From: Cryobacterium suzukii | GTDB lineage: Bacteria; Actinomycetota; Actinomycetes; Actinomycetales; Microbacteriaceae | Assembly (NCBI RefSeq): GCF_004403185.1 | Contig: NZ_SOHJ01000002.1 | Location: 62,001-126,000, forward strand | DNA length: 64,000 nt | Reading direction: 5' to 3' | Shown here: one piece after another, positions 1 through 7,642 of the stretch | Layout: each line of letters opens with the position of its first letter | How positions within the stretch are numbered: the stretch's first letter is position 1 | Position numbers and translations under genes: made by a program | The notes under the pieces: model-generated | What the model was told of the DNA's origin: nothing | The model's database searches: none | Seen by the model: the letters and a program-made list of their open reading frames with translations, nothing else

Positions 1-519
1 TGCGGACCCGTGGGGCTCGTTATCGCCAAGATCGCTCTGGCCATGGGTGCCGCAAACGTTATCGCGGTCGAGCCCAACCCGTTCCGGCAGGAACAAGCAA
101 AGCGCATTGGAGCGCGGGTGACGCATCCGGGAGAACACGTTGTAGAAATGTGTCGGGACATCGGCGGGCGACGCGGAGGATTCGATGTTGCGTTCGAGGT
201 GTCGGGCGTGCGCGGAGTCTTAGCGCCGATGTTCGATGCTCTACGTCCTGAGGGAACCCTCGTCACGATCGGACACCCCAGCGAGCACGCGCAGGTAGAC
301 ATCGCCGGCCAGATCAATAAGAAGGGCATCACCCTCCGGGGCATCTTTGGCCGGCGACTCTGGGACTCCTGGGAACAGCTGTTACTCCTTGTTGAATCAG
401 GACGACTCGAATTAGATTCCCTCGTCACACATCGCCTTCCACTCGAGCAAGCTGAAGAGGCCGTCCATCTACTTACGGGTGAAGCCGGAAAAGTTCTGCT
501 CGTACCATCGCTTACCTGA
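1..519 (+). CDS. Zinc-type alcohol/threonine dehydrogenase-like protein, C-terminal part
   Basis: The reading frame is open from the first base, so the 5' end lies outside the window; 172 residues remain. They cover the Rossmann half of a medium-chain dehydrogenase: CGPVGLVIAKIALAMGA is the dinucleotide-binding loop, EPNPFR the acidic end of beta-2, and the GIFGRRLWDSW segment near residue 115 resembles L-threonine 3-dehydrogenase and related polyol dehydrogenases. The zinc-binding N-terminal half is not visible, so the substrate cannot be assigned. The gene ends only a few bases from a decayed GntR regulator fragment on the opposite strand, probably once its regulator. Family is secure; specificity is not. 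Confidence 0.85.
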   Translation, partial: CGPVGLVIAKIALAMGAANVIAVEPNPFRQEQAKRIGARVTHPGEHVVEMCRDIGGRRGGFDVAFEVSGVRGVLAPMFDALRPEGTLVTIGHPSEHAQVDIAGQINKKGITLRGIFGRRLWDSWEQLLLLVESGRLELDSLVTHRLPLEQAEEAVHLLTGEAGKVLLVPSLT

Positions 520-714
520 ACTTAAGTGTGCGGCGAGAAGCTTCGGGACCGTCGCGGCTTCGGCATCATCGCCTATCGTGCAAGAGGAGACCTTCCAACC
601 CAATGAGAACCTCGTAGACCTCTCGGAGCTCAGCAGCATCGAGAGGCGCGATCAGAATGCCACGTCGGGAGGACAACTTCAGCCACTTTTCGCTTTGAAG
701 TCGAACTATTGCCT
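500..714 (-). pseudogene. GntR-family regulator remnant
   Basis: On the minus strand a stretch reads as the end of a GntR winged helix and the start of an effector domain: AIVRLQSEKWLKLSSRRG followed by ILIAPLDAAELREVYEVLIG. A TGA then interrupts the frame, but the next frame continues plausibly (DDAEAATVPKLLAAHL) up to the end of the neighbouring dehydrogenase gene. Both the DNA-recognition helix and most of the effector domain are missing. The right edge abuts the excisionase-like repeat near 703, as if the regulator was cut by an insertion or deletion. Frameshifted, truncated at both ends and presumably dead. Confidence 0.6.
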
Positions 715-865
715 GACGCAGACGGGGCTGCCGTATATGAACCTCGTCCGGCACGTGCGGTTTGACGTTCAAGACGTGCTCGCGTGGGTTCAGGAGCACC
801 GGCATGGCTAAGCCTTAGATCACCGCCGGCGAAGTGGGCACGATCGACGAACGGCAGTGGACACG
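703..865 (+). repeat. Diverged copy 1 of an excisionase/integrase junction
   Basis: This stretch aligns by eye with 1671-1834 over its whole length. Both encode a C-terminal excisionase tail (VQDVL-WVQEHRHG here, VQDVLTWVHEHRHG there), the stop, and then a GCGAAGTGG...ATCGACG stretch that in copy 2 is the start of the integrase. In this copy no recombinase follows: the similarity fades after about 865. It is a relic of an earlier related element or a partial duplication. Confidence 0.6.
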
Positions 866-1584
866 AAGCAGCCGCCAGGCGAATCTGACGTTGCAGGACT
901 CGACTGCTAGCAGGCCGATCACGTTGCTCGACCGAGCGTTTGGCTTTGTGGTGGCATACGCACGGGGAGATCGTGTACTGACGCTGGCCATCCCGGTACC
1001 CCGGCGGTTTCCAGTCTCTCGGACCCTGCCCTATGTCGCGTCCCCACTATCACCATCCCCAAAGAACGACAAGCTAGCAGTGTACGGAAAGCGCGGCGTA
1101 TACTCCGTTGGGCCGCCGGGGACTCCGGATCGTTCTTTGGGCGGACGGAGCTACCGCCGCATTGCTACTCCCCCCGGGGCGGGAGTACTTGCGATGCTGG
1201 GAATACGTGACCAGAAACGCACCATAAACCCCAAAATCTAACCAGATTCAGGCTGTATTTCTCCGTACAATGCGTACCCTAAAATCCATGAGAACCGCGG
1301 AATTCCGCGGGAGTCTGCCCCTACTGCGGGTTGGCGACAAAGCTAAGACGGCTATCATTTGTTCTTGATTCGAGTCCAGGTACCCCAGCACTAACAGGCG
1401 AAGGATTCCGCGGCGAAATCACTTATCGCCCATCCCGACCGACAGGCCTAAAACAGGCCGAATTTCCGTAAACGACACCAAAAGCCCCGTCGGTGGTTGT
1501 TTGGACGTCGTTGTGCCCTGCCCAATACGGGCTTGTCCCGGCCCGGTCGGGCTACTCACGAACTCTCTGCCGCACCTAGTGTGC
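866..1584. other. Gap without a recognisable gene; degenerate DNA in an integration site
   Basis: I see no coding region with family features. A 135-codon open frame from 834 shows no domain, no good ribosome site, and begins inside the repeat copy. Around 1364-1390 there is a TTCGAGTCC motif followed by TACCCCAGCA that resembles the T-arm and 3' acceptor end of a tRNA, but no 5' half and imperfect T-stem pairing. It could be a leftover attachment site. The rest looks like decayed intergenic DNA. Confidence 0.5.
1364..1390 (+). other. tRNA 3'-end-like sequence, possible attachment-site remnant
   Basis: CTTGA-TTCGAGT-CCAGG can be drawn as a T-arm with a 7-base loop, followed by TACCCCA as the 3' strand of an acceptor stem. 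The innermost stem pair is mismatched and no complete tRNA can be folded upstream. Tyrosine-recombinase elements often regenerate tRNA 3' ends at their boundaries, and a broken integrase lies about 400 bases to the right, so an old att site is possible but unproven. Confidence 0.25.
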
Positions 1585-1778
1585 ATGGACACGACGACGC
1601 AAATCACTCCCACGTTTCTCACCCAGCGCGAACTCGCCGAGCTGCTCCGAATGCCCGAGCGCACGCTCGAGAACTGGCGCCTGATGCAGACCGGACCGCC
1701 CTATCTCAAGCTCGGCCGTTCGTGCGTTACGTCGTGCAGGACGTGCTCACTTGGGTTCACGAACACCGCCATGGTTAG
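1585..1778 (+). pseudogene. Excisionase-like HTH protein, frameshifted
   Basis: From ATG 1585 the frame gives a MerR/excisionase-type helix-turn-helix: LTQRELAELLRMPERTLENW, then GPPYLKLGR. At about 1718 one base is missing relative to the expected Ser-Val-Arg; the product continues in the next frame as VRYVVQDVLTWVHEHRHG and a stop at 1778. Such small HTH_17 proteins sit directly before integrase genes in actinobacterial elements, and the integrase start (ATG 1771) indeed overlaps its end. The homologous tail at 703-865 keeps the frame across this point, which supports a real deletion. Probably inactive. Confidence 0.7.
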
Positions 1779-2974
1779 GCCACAGATCATGGCTGGCGAA
1801 GTGGCCTCAATCGACGTGCAACAGTTGGCGAGCGGCCGATACCGCGCCCGCGGCACCAGCCGTGACGATAGCGGGGCACGGCACCGCCACGCCGTGACGG
1901 CCGATACGCGCGATGAAGCTATCGCCGAGATCTATCGACAAGCGAGGGCGATGGCCACGGGTGGTTCCGGAGCGCTCTCGCCGTCGAGCACCATCGCCGA
2001 CACGGTCGAGCTCTGGTTGTCGCAGGTTCTCACCCGTGCCGAGGCTGGCAGCTTGTCGTACTCGACCTGCGAATCCTACGAGACGACTGCCCGCGTGATC
2101 ATCGTGCCGCGGTGCGGGGGAGTGCGGCTTGACCACCTGACCGTCGGTCGCTGCGACCGCATCCTGCAGCGCATTTTGGAGGAGGAGACCATCTCAAAGC
2201 GCGGCGAGCTCGCGCAGTCTTGAGCCTGCTCTGTAACTACGCCGTGCGCGACGACGCCATGCCCCAGAACCCCGTGTGGGACGTTCAACACCTGCCGATG
2301 TCACCGCGCAAGGAATCCGCGCTCACCCCGACGCAGATCACTAGCATCCGCGCGCACACGCAGGTATGGCGGCTCACACGCGACGACGGCCCGCGGCCCA
2401 ACTATCGAGCGCTGATTGACGGAATGGACGTCATGATAGGCCCCCTCTGCGCATCGGCGAGTGCCTCGGCCTGCGCCGCTGTGACGTGGATATGACAACG
2501 TTGCCGCCGACCCTCATCGTGAATGGAACGATCGTCAGCACCAAGGCAGGAGGAACGCACCGGAAGAATTCTCCCAAGCGATCGCGCCGACGGCGGAGCA
2601 CTGCACTTCCGTCGATGGCCGCGGCAGCGGTGCGCCGCCGTCTGGTGCTTGCGGAGGCGGATCCGGAGGCGTTCTTGTTCCCCACCAAGCCCGGCCGCTC
2701 GTTGAGCGTTAGCAACTATGAGCGGCTACTGCGCGCATTCGTGGAGGACGAGCGCGCCAACCTTGTTGACCTGGGCGTCGACGTCGATGAATACACGACG
2801 CACATCTATCGGCGCACGGCCGCCACGCTGATCGAGCGTGCGGCCGGAATCACGCTGGCCTCGCGTCTGCTCGGCCACGCCAACGAGCAGACCACGCGAA
2901 ACAGCTACGTGGTCACCGCCTACATGGTCGACCCGGTGACCGCCGAGATCCTCGATGAAGTGCTCGGCGGCTAA
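1771..2974 (+). pseudogene. Tyrosine recombinase (phage-type integrase), broken by frameshifts
   Basis: About 400 codons, the normal integrase length, but in three frames. The N-terminal arm-binding and SAM-like domain runs to a TGA at 2221-2223. The middle part continues in another frame from about 2215 (MSLLCNYAVRDDAMPQNPVW) to about 2440. The catalytic part is in a third frame from about 2440: LRIGECLGLRRCDVDM carries the first catalytic Arg, THIYRRTAATL the His-x-x-Arg, LLGHAN the second His region, and NSYV the nucleophilic Tyr. All catalytic residues survive, so the breaks are recent or one is a sequencing error, but two breaks plus the broken excisionase argue for a dead gene. Confidence 0.8.
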
Positions 2975-3124
2975 ATCGGGATCAATGTCGGCGGCAGCCC
3001 GTATGCCGAGTTCGTTGGCCAGCAGCGTTGCGGCGGCGGTTGGCGCCACCCAAGTGAGGAAAGGGTGCAACGCTTTGTGCCGGTGCTTTTGCTTCAGGAG
3101 ACGCGAACGAAGCATCATGAGACT

Positions 3125-3601
3125 ATGCAACCCATTCGTCGACCGGTATTTCTGGCTCTTTTCTGTGCAGCCTCGCTCTTCCTAACCGGATGTGCCGGCA
3201 CCGCCGCGCCAAGACCGGTTTCATCGACGCCGTCTGACACCAGAACCGAAGTTCCCACGACGCCGACGACTCCAATACCGGAGGCTGAAGAACCCACCGC
3301 GGAGCCGGACCCTATCCCCGTAACGTTCGTAACCAAATATGAGTTTCTAGGAGAAGGATCGGCCAACATTGTTTACGTTCGCGATGGGTCCCAGATTATC
3401 CAAGAAGTCGTCATTCTGCCCTACGAAGTTGTTTTGAATAGCGGGCCAAGTCCGATATCTGGAAATCCCCATCTCTCAGGAGGCGCGTCTTACACCCAAG
3501 ACGGCGATATCGTGGGTTGCCGTCTAACTCGAAACAACGTAGTTATAGATGAGGTGCTTCCGATGGCCGGGTCGATTAGCGCTGTGTGTGATTCCCTCTG
3601 A
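3125..3601 (+). CDS. Lipoprotein with an MmpS-like beta-sandwich domain
   Basis: 158 residues from ATG 3125. The signal peptide ends in a lipobox (FLTGC, Cys at about residue 22), so the product is a membrane-anchored lipoprotein. A Pro/Thr/Glu-rich linker (about 25-60) leads to a domain with alternating strands and two late cysteines (GCRLTRNNVVIDE, SAVCDSL). The pattern of a V-KYEFLGEGSANIVYV strand pair followed by ILPYEVVLNS resembles actinobacterial MmpS-like accessory domains. No MmpL transporter is nearby, so the role is open. It lies alone downstream of the broken integrase, probably as element cargo. Confidence 0.65.
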   Translation: MQPIRRPVFLALFCAASLFLTGCAGTAAPRPVSSTPSDTRTEVPTTPTTPIPEAEEPTAEPDPIPVTFVTKYEFLGEGSANIVYVRDGSQIIQEVVILPYEVVLNSGPSPISGNPHLSGGASYTQDGDIVGCRLTRNNVVIDEVLPMAGSISAVCDSL

Positions 3602-3710
3602 TGTCAGCTAGGGCGACGGACGAACTGCCGCTGAGCAGCGTTCTCGCGTTCGTCGAATCCGTACGGGCGGGATAGTCTCAACTCTTACCTATCAGTGGGG
3701 GAATGCGCGC

Positions 3711-4514
3711 GTGGAGTTTATTGTAAACGGGTCTCGGCGTGACCTTACTGCGCCCGAAGTAAGCGCTCGCCTCCGCGGACACACACCGGATCGCATCTTC
3801 GAGTACTCGGTTTATATCGATGGACAGGCCTGGCCCGTCAAACAGGCCTTTGGCATTGCGGCAGGCTTGCCCCACAGCGATTTCACTTCTCAAGTCGCGC
3901 GGCGTCAACTGCGAAGGCTAGGATATCGGACCGATTCCGTGCAATCCGCTTCTGCCATCCTGCCCATATCGTCCGCTGGCGGCTCACGCACTTTCGATGC
4001 CAGTCTGCTAAGTGAAGCTGGTTCGGTCTCGGCCACGACGAGCTTCACGTGGCTTTACGCTGGCGGGATTATCTTGGACGGTGACGGCTGGCCAGTCTTT
4101 CCACCTCTTCCCCAGGAGCCGGGGCTTTACCGCTTCACGTTTTTGCCGCTCGCTTCAAGTGGGCGCGGCACTGTCTACATCGGTGAGTCCGTTAGTCTCG
4201 CCCGGCGGAGTAGAGACTACCGAAACGCGAAGTCGGATCGTTCAAGTCAACGTACGAGCCGCCGCATTCACAAGGAATTGGTCCGTCATCTTTCTGTTGG
4301 AGGCGAAGTTCATTTTTCGATTGCCACGGATGTCATCCTCGGCATTGACGGAGACCCGGTCGACTTGAGGTGGAAGTCTGCCAGGCGACTTGCGGAAAAC
4401 GCGGCAGTGCTCCTCGCTCAACTTGACGGTGAGGAAGACGTACTGAATGTCGACGCTGATGTTGCGTCAGCCCAACTCGTGGCAGGCGACGCCGTCAAGC
4501 AAACGGACAAATGA
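3711..4514 (+). CDS. ScoMcrA-type head domain fused to a GIY-YIG nuclease-like domain
   Basis: 267 residues from GTG 3711. The N-terminal 70 residues (VNGSRRDLTAPEVSARLRGH, then WPVKQAFGIAAGL and ARRQLRRLGY) resemble the N-terminal head domain of ScoMcrA-like type IV restriction enzymes, a module found in several actinobacterial defence-linked proteins. The C-terminal part has a GIY-YIG signature: PGLYRF at 137-142 (GLY 138-140), VYIGES at 155-160, and an Arg-rich LARRSRDYR helix after it, matching the catalytic core. A DNA-cleaving or restriction role is an inference; the exact enzyme is unknown. The gene stands alone in the element remnant, with no methyltransferase or other restriction partner beside it. 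Confidence 0.65.
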   Translation: MEFIVNGSRRDLTAPEVSARLRGHTPDRIFEYSVYIDGQAWPVKQAFGIAAGLPHSDFTSQVARRQLRRLGYRTDSVQSASAILPISSAGGSRTFDASLLSEAGSVSATTSFTWLYAGGIILDGDGWPVFPPLPQEPGLYRFTFLPLASSGRGTVYIGESVSLARRSRDYRNAKSDRSSQRTSRRIHKELVRHLSVGGEVHFSIATDVILGIDGDPVDLRWKSARRLAENAAVLLAQLDGEEDVLNVDADVASAQLVAGDAVKQTDK

Positions 4515-4665
4515 ACTGTTCTGACTCGAGCGGGGTGAATCACGTGGCGATTATCGGCACACGGCGAACCGGGGACTCAAAACAGGGCGTGCAACGTCGC
4601 TCTGGGGCCACTCCTCTCGGCTCGACGTCCTGACACAGCATTGCCAGATCGACACTGGCTTCGAC

Positions 4666-5340
4666 GTGCGATCGGATGCCGGCGGACGTGACCCCGACCA
4701 ACACAGCCCAACGTTGCGGCGTTATCACCAGCTCCTATGGAGCAGGCAACTGCCTGGCGGCGCCTTGTTTACTTTGGACATATCAACTGAAGGCTCCTAC
4801 CTGCACCATAGTTCCGGTGTCGGAGAATTCTTTCTGGCGAGCGACACGATTATTCACACGTTCGCATCTTGGATTCGGATGGCGGACATTATGGCTCAGG
4901 TGGAGGACGTGGACCGGGCGGCTTTTCATAGAATCGGGCGCACGATCGGCGGCACGATAATCTTTCCGGGCAATCGGATAGAGGGGAAGCCGACGATCAA
5001 CGGCGCGCGCGGTATGCATCCGCGGATTTGCGACCGATTTGATTTGACCCTTGAATGCATCCGGCGCCATTACCACGGCGAACTCAGCCCGCTCGATGAA
5101 ACACTTGCACGATACGCGGACTTCTTCAGTCTCTACAGAGATTTTGCGGGATATGTGCAATTCTTCCTGCTTCAAGACCTCGTCAGCCCGGATAGTTCGA
5201 CCGTCGAATTTTTCACTACGTTCGACGACTTCTCAACGCCTGCTCTCCCTGGGAATTTCAAGGCATATGAGCAGTATCGCTCCAATAGCGTTGCCTTCGT
5301 CAGCGCCAGAAACGCTCGAATCGCTGACACATGCCTGTGA
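4666..5340 (+). CDS. DUF6994-like hypothetical protein, 5' end uncertain
   Basis: 224 residues from GTG 4666. The protein is rich in conserved-looking blocks: DPDQHSPTLRRYHQLLW near the start, YLHHSSGVGEFFLASD around 45-60, IGGTIIFPGNRI, and HYHGELSPL. These resemble a family of unknown function (DUF6994) found in actinobacteria and often near defence or mobile genes. The codons just before GTG 4666 encode IDTGFDV, which fits the family N-terminus, yet no ATG, GTG or TTG occurs in the right place. Either GTG 4666 is used or the true start codon has been lost. No function can be given. Confidence 0.55.
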   Translation: MRSDAGGRDPDQHSPTLRRYHQLLWSRQLPGGALFTLDISTEGSYLHHSSGVGEFFLASDTIIHTFASWIRMADIMAQVEDVDRAAFHRIGRTIGGTIIFPGNRIEGKPTINGARGMHPRICDRFDLTLECIRRHYHGELSPLDETLARYADFFSLYRDFAGYVQFFLLQDLVSPDSSTVEFFTTFDDFSTPALPGNFKAYEQYRSNSVAFVSARNARIADTCL

Positions 5341-5395
5341 GGAGGATCGGCGTGCGGCCCTGTAAGCACAAGATCAATGACTTGCTCGGCGTTCG

Positions 5396-5962
5396 TCAGG
5401 CAGTCCCGTCGCGAGCGTAAAAGGCAGCCTCGGACTCGCGCCGCCGTACGACGTTGTCGGCGACAAATTGCAGGAAGTCCTCGTCGCGGTCCCCGATGAC
5501 CACGTCCTCGACGGCGTCGGCAGGCGCTTCGCCTGGCCATGACGTCTGCCGCGTCGATCGGTCGCGCTCCAGCCGAGTGCCCGAGATCGCGACCCAGTCG
5601 CGGAGTCGCTGGCGGGCATCCGCGAAATCGCGATGCCAGCCGAGCGGTGCGGATCCGTGCTGGTCAGGGTTATAGGCGCCGAGCCAGTGCAGGTGCAGCG
5701 CCGAGAGTTCCCAGACGAGTTCGGGGTGCCGATGCCCGAACGGCGGCACGACGGATGGTGGCAGTTCGTAGGTGCGTCGCAGCCAGTTCACTCAGCGGTT
5801 GAGTTCGATCCATTCGGCCTCGGCGTTGTCGGCGCTGAGGAGGTTCCAGTTGATCGGATGCGGCGGCTCGGCCGTGAGCGGCCCGTCCAGGTCGTCCAAC
5901 GAGCTCGCGCCGAACGGGTCGTCGTGATCGCCGGACGCCCACTCGATCAGGGACTCTGTCAT
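5396..5962 (-). pseudogene. Conserved hypothetical protein with an internal TGA
   Basis: Read from ATG 5962, 56 codons (starting MTESLIEWASGDHDDPF, ending AEAEWIELNR) are followed by TGA and then, without frame change, by 131 codons (VNWLRRTYELPP...). The two halves look like one polypeptide: the second part has the HRHPELVWELSALHLHW and PLGWHRDFADARQRLRDW blocks of proteins found on actinobacterial plasmids and integrative elements. The TGA sits where a Trp (TGG) would be expected. The GTG directly overlapping the TGA could permit re-initiation, so two coupled polypeptides are also possible. The gene ends 8 bases before the ssb-like gene and belongs to the same mobile-element block. Confidence 0.55.
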
Positions 5963-5969
5963 AGCTGCT

Positions 5970-6419
5970 TCACCACCCCGAGTCGGCGTGAGCCGCTTCC
6001 GTCTCGTGCGCGATTGCAGTCATCGTTGTCGCCGCATCCTGTTCGCTGCCCGGAGCAGAGCGATAAGCTCGGTCGACCTGATAGTTGGTGCGCGCGAGGT
6101 CGTGGCCAATCTTCTTAGCAACGAATTCTTCGCGTTGAATGACTCCGCCATCGCGCTGGACCTGGAAAGTGCGTACATAGCCCTCGGCGACGAAGCTGTC
6201 GCCCTTGGCAAAGCGGGTGAGTGCCCATTCGGCGGTGGCGCGATAGGCGACAAGGTCGTGGAACGTCGGCTCGAGCGCGGTGAAGCTGCCGCTGTATTCG
6301 TGGCGGAAGTGCGGCTGGCCAACGCGCACGTAGAAGCGGGTGTCGCCGTTCTCGGTGACCGATTGCTGCGGGTCGGAAGCCATGAAGCCGGACAGCGATT
6401 GCTGGGTGTGAAGTGTCAT
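5970..6419 (-). CDS. Single-stranded DNA-binding protein-like (SSB family)
   Basis: 149 residues from ATG 6419, preceded by a clear AGGAGG. The N-terminal 110 residues match the OB-fold pattern of SSB proteins carried by mobile elements: TLHTQQSLSGFMASDPQQ, then TRFYVRVGQ, the long loop with HDLVAYRATAEWALTRFAKG, and DSFVAEGYVRTF. The acidic C-terminal tip typical of housekeeping SSB is absent, and the end is AAHADSGW. It probably coats single-stranded DNA during conjugative transfer or replication of the former element. The next gene on the strand starts 8 bases beyond its stop. The gene itself appears intact. Confidence 0.75.
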   Translation of the reverse strand: MTLHTQQSLSGFMASDPQQSVTENGDTRFYVRVGQPHFRHEYSGSFTALEPTFHDLVAYRATAEWALTRFAKGDSFVAEGYVRTFQVQRDGGVIQREEFVAKKIGHDLARTNYQVDRAYRSAPGSEQDAATTMTAIAHETEAAHADSGW

Positions 6420-6443
6420 GGGACTTGACCTCCTGTGATTCGG

Positions 6444-6462
6444 GCGGACCATCGTGGTCCGC
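6444..6462. promoter_or_regulatory. Perfect inverted repeat upstream of the ssb-like gene
   Basis: GCGGACC-atcgt-GGTCCGC forms a 7-bp perfect dyad about 25 bases upstream of the ssb-like start codon. It could be an operator or a 5' leader hairpin. No poly-T follows, so a terminator is less likely. Confidence 0.4.
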
Positions 6463-6664
6463 GCTCCCTAGGAGGTGCGTCAAGGGCTCCCTAGCCGTCG
6501 CAGGCGAACGAGACAGGTTTTGGCAGCGAAAAAGCCGACGCGTTGTTTAGAACCGGGCCCGCACTGCGCACCCGGCGGTTCTATCCCTCGAGCTCGAGCG
6601 GAGGCGCTCACGCGCACTGGCAAGCCCAGCGCTTCGCAGCCCGTAGCCAGACCCGGGCCGGCTG

Positions 6665-7570
6665 CTACACGATCTGCATCCGCGCTAGCAACGTCTTCTC
6701 GGCGAGCTCGGCGATCTTCAGCGTGGCGGGTGACAGATAGGTCGATTCCCGCTGGGCTAGCGCGATCGTGTCGTAGAGCGGTTCCTTGAAGGGAACCAGG
6801 TTAATATTCTTTGGAAACGATGACCCCTCAGTGATGGTGCGGCACACGATGGTGTCCGCCGCCCCGGTCGATACCAGGCTCAGGGCCGTCTCCACGTGTT
6901 CAACCTCCATGACCGGGTCGATCGACAGGCCCCGCATCTGCGCCCGCTCCAGAATCTGCTTGCGCGTGGGATCGGTCCAGCCGGCGTAGGCGTCGTAGAG
7001 CACCAGCTGCGACTGTGCCATTTCCTCCATGGTCATCGGCCCCAGGGCCGGATCGCGCGTGGCCGACGCGTAGAGAACTTCGTCTTGGAACAGGGGCTTG
7101 ATCAGTAGCCCGGTCTCGAGCACGGGCAGCACTACCAGTCCGGCCTCGAGCTCGCCGCTAGCAATCGATTCCGCCACCAGGGCAGAATTCAGCCCGATCA
7201 GCCGCACTTTCACCTGTGGATAGAGCACGTGGAAGCGCTGCACGAGGTCGGAGAGATCGTAGTAGCCTGCGTTGCGCAGCACGCCGAACGTGCAGACCCC
7301 GCCCTCCAGTGCGGCCATCGACCGCAGCGCCTCAAGCCCATTGTCGATCGAGCGCACCGACTGCTCGGCGTGCCGCCGTAACTCGTCGGCCGCCGCCGTG
7401 GCGATCAGCCGCCGCCCGCCGCGAATGAACAAGCTTAGGCCGACAATCTCCTCCAGCCGGCGGATGAGTTCGGAGATCGACGCCTGGCTCGTGCCCAGAT
7501 CGTTGGCCGCCGCGGTGAACGAGCCCAGTGTGTAGGCGGCTAGGAAGGCGCGCAGCTGAACAATTGTCAT
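6665..7570 (-). CDS. LysR-family transcriptional regulator
   Basis: 301 residues, the usual LysR length. The N-terminal winged helix is typical: LRAFLAAYTLGSFTAAAND then LGTSQASISELIRRLEE (residues about 6-42). The remaining part is the periplasmic-binding-like effector domain (GVLRNAGYYDLSDLVQRF..., SGELEAGLVVLP). The gene is divergent from the HisD-family operon that starts 72 bases away, the classic arrangement for a LysR activator and its target. Its start codon overlaps an inverted repeat, consistent with autoregulation. The inducer is likely the compound imported by the neighbouring ABC transporter; that is inference. Confidence 0.9.
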   Translation of the reverse strand: MTIVQLRAFLAAYTLGSFTAAANDLGTSQASISELIRRLEEIVGLSLFIRGGRRLIATAAADELRRHAEQSVRSIDNGLEALRSMAALEGGVCTFGVLRNAGYYDLSDLVQRFHVLYPQVKVRLIGLNSALVAESIASGELEAGLVVLPVLETGLLIKPLFQDEVLYASATRDPALGPMTMEEMAQSQLVLYDAYAGWTDPTRKQILERAQMRGLSIDPVMEVEHVETALSLVSTGAADTIVCRTITEGSSFPKNINLVPFKEPLYDTIALAQRESTYLSPATLKIAELAEKTLLARMQIV

Positions 7571-7583
7571 AGGGTTACCTTAT
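7569..7583. promoter_or_regulatory. Inverted repeat at the LysR start codon, candidate operator
   Basis: ATA-g-GGT-t-ACC-t-TAT is a 15-bp interrupted palindrome covering the LysR start codon. In the divergent LysR/hisD-like spacer it is a natural candidate for an autoregulatory site. Confidence 0.45.
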
Positions 7584-7599
7584 AGGTTTGATCGCTTCA

Positions 7600-7616
7600 T
7601 ATCGGGTTGTGCGATA
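7600..7616. promoter_or_regulatory. TATCG-N7-CGATA dyad in the divergent spacer, candidate LysR site
   Basis: A 17-bp dyad, TATCG-ggttgtg-CGATA, lies 26 bases upstream of the HisD-family start and 30 bases from the LysR start. Size and symmetry suit a LysR recognition site (T-N11-15-A type). No binding evidence exists beyond position and symmetry. Confidence 0.45.
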
Positions 7617-7642
7617 GCACGCAATTAACTTAGGTTTCGACT

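Larger units (their letters stand above)
703..6462. mobile_element. Degenerate integrative-element remnant
   Basis: The block contains two diverged excisionase/integrase junction copies, a frameshifted excisionase and integrase, typical cargo (MmpS-like lipoprotein, ScoMcrA-head/GIY-YIG fusion, DUF6994-like gene) and an ssb-like gene next to a conserved element gene with an internal TGA. No relaxase, T4SS or replication gene is visible, so the element is incomplete. Boundaries are approximate. Confidence 0.55.

Noticed and set aside
834..1241. 135-codon open frame on plus
   Set aside because: It starts within a repeat remnant, has no ribosome site, domain or clear coding signature.
2726..3130. 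Minus-strand open frame opposite the end of the integrase
   Set aside because: It mirrors the integrase's third frame over most of its length and shows no motif of its own.
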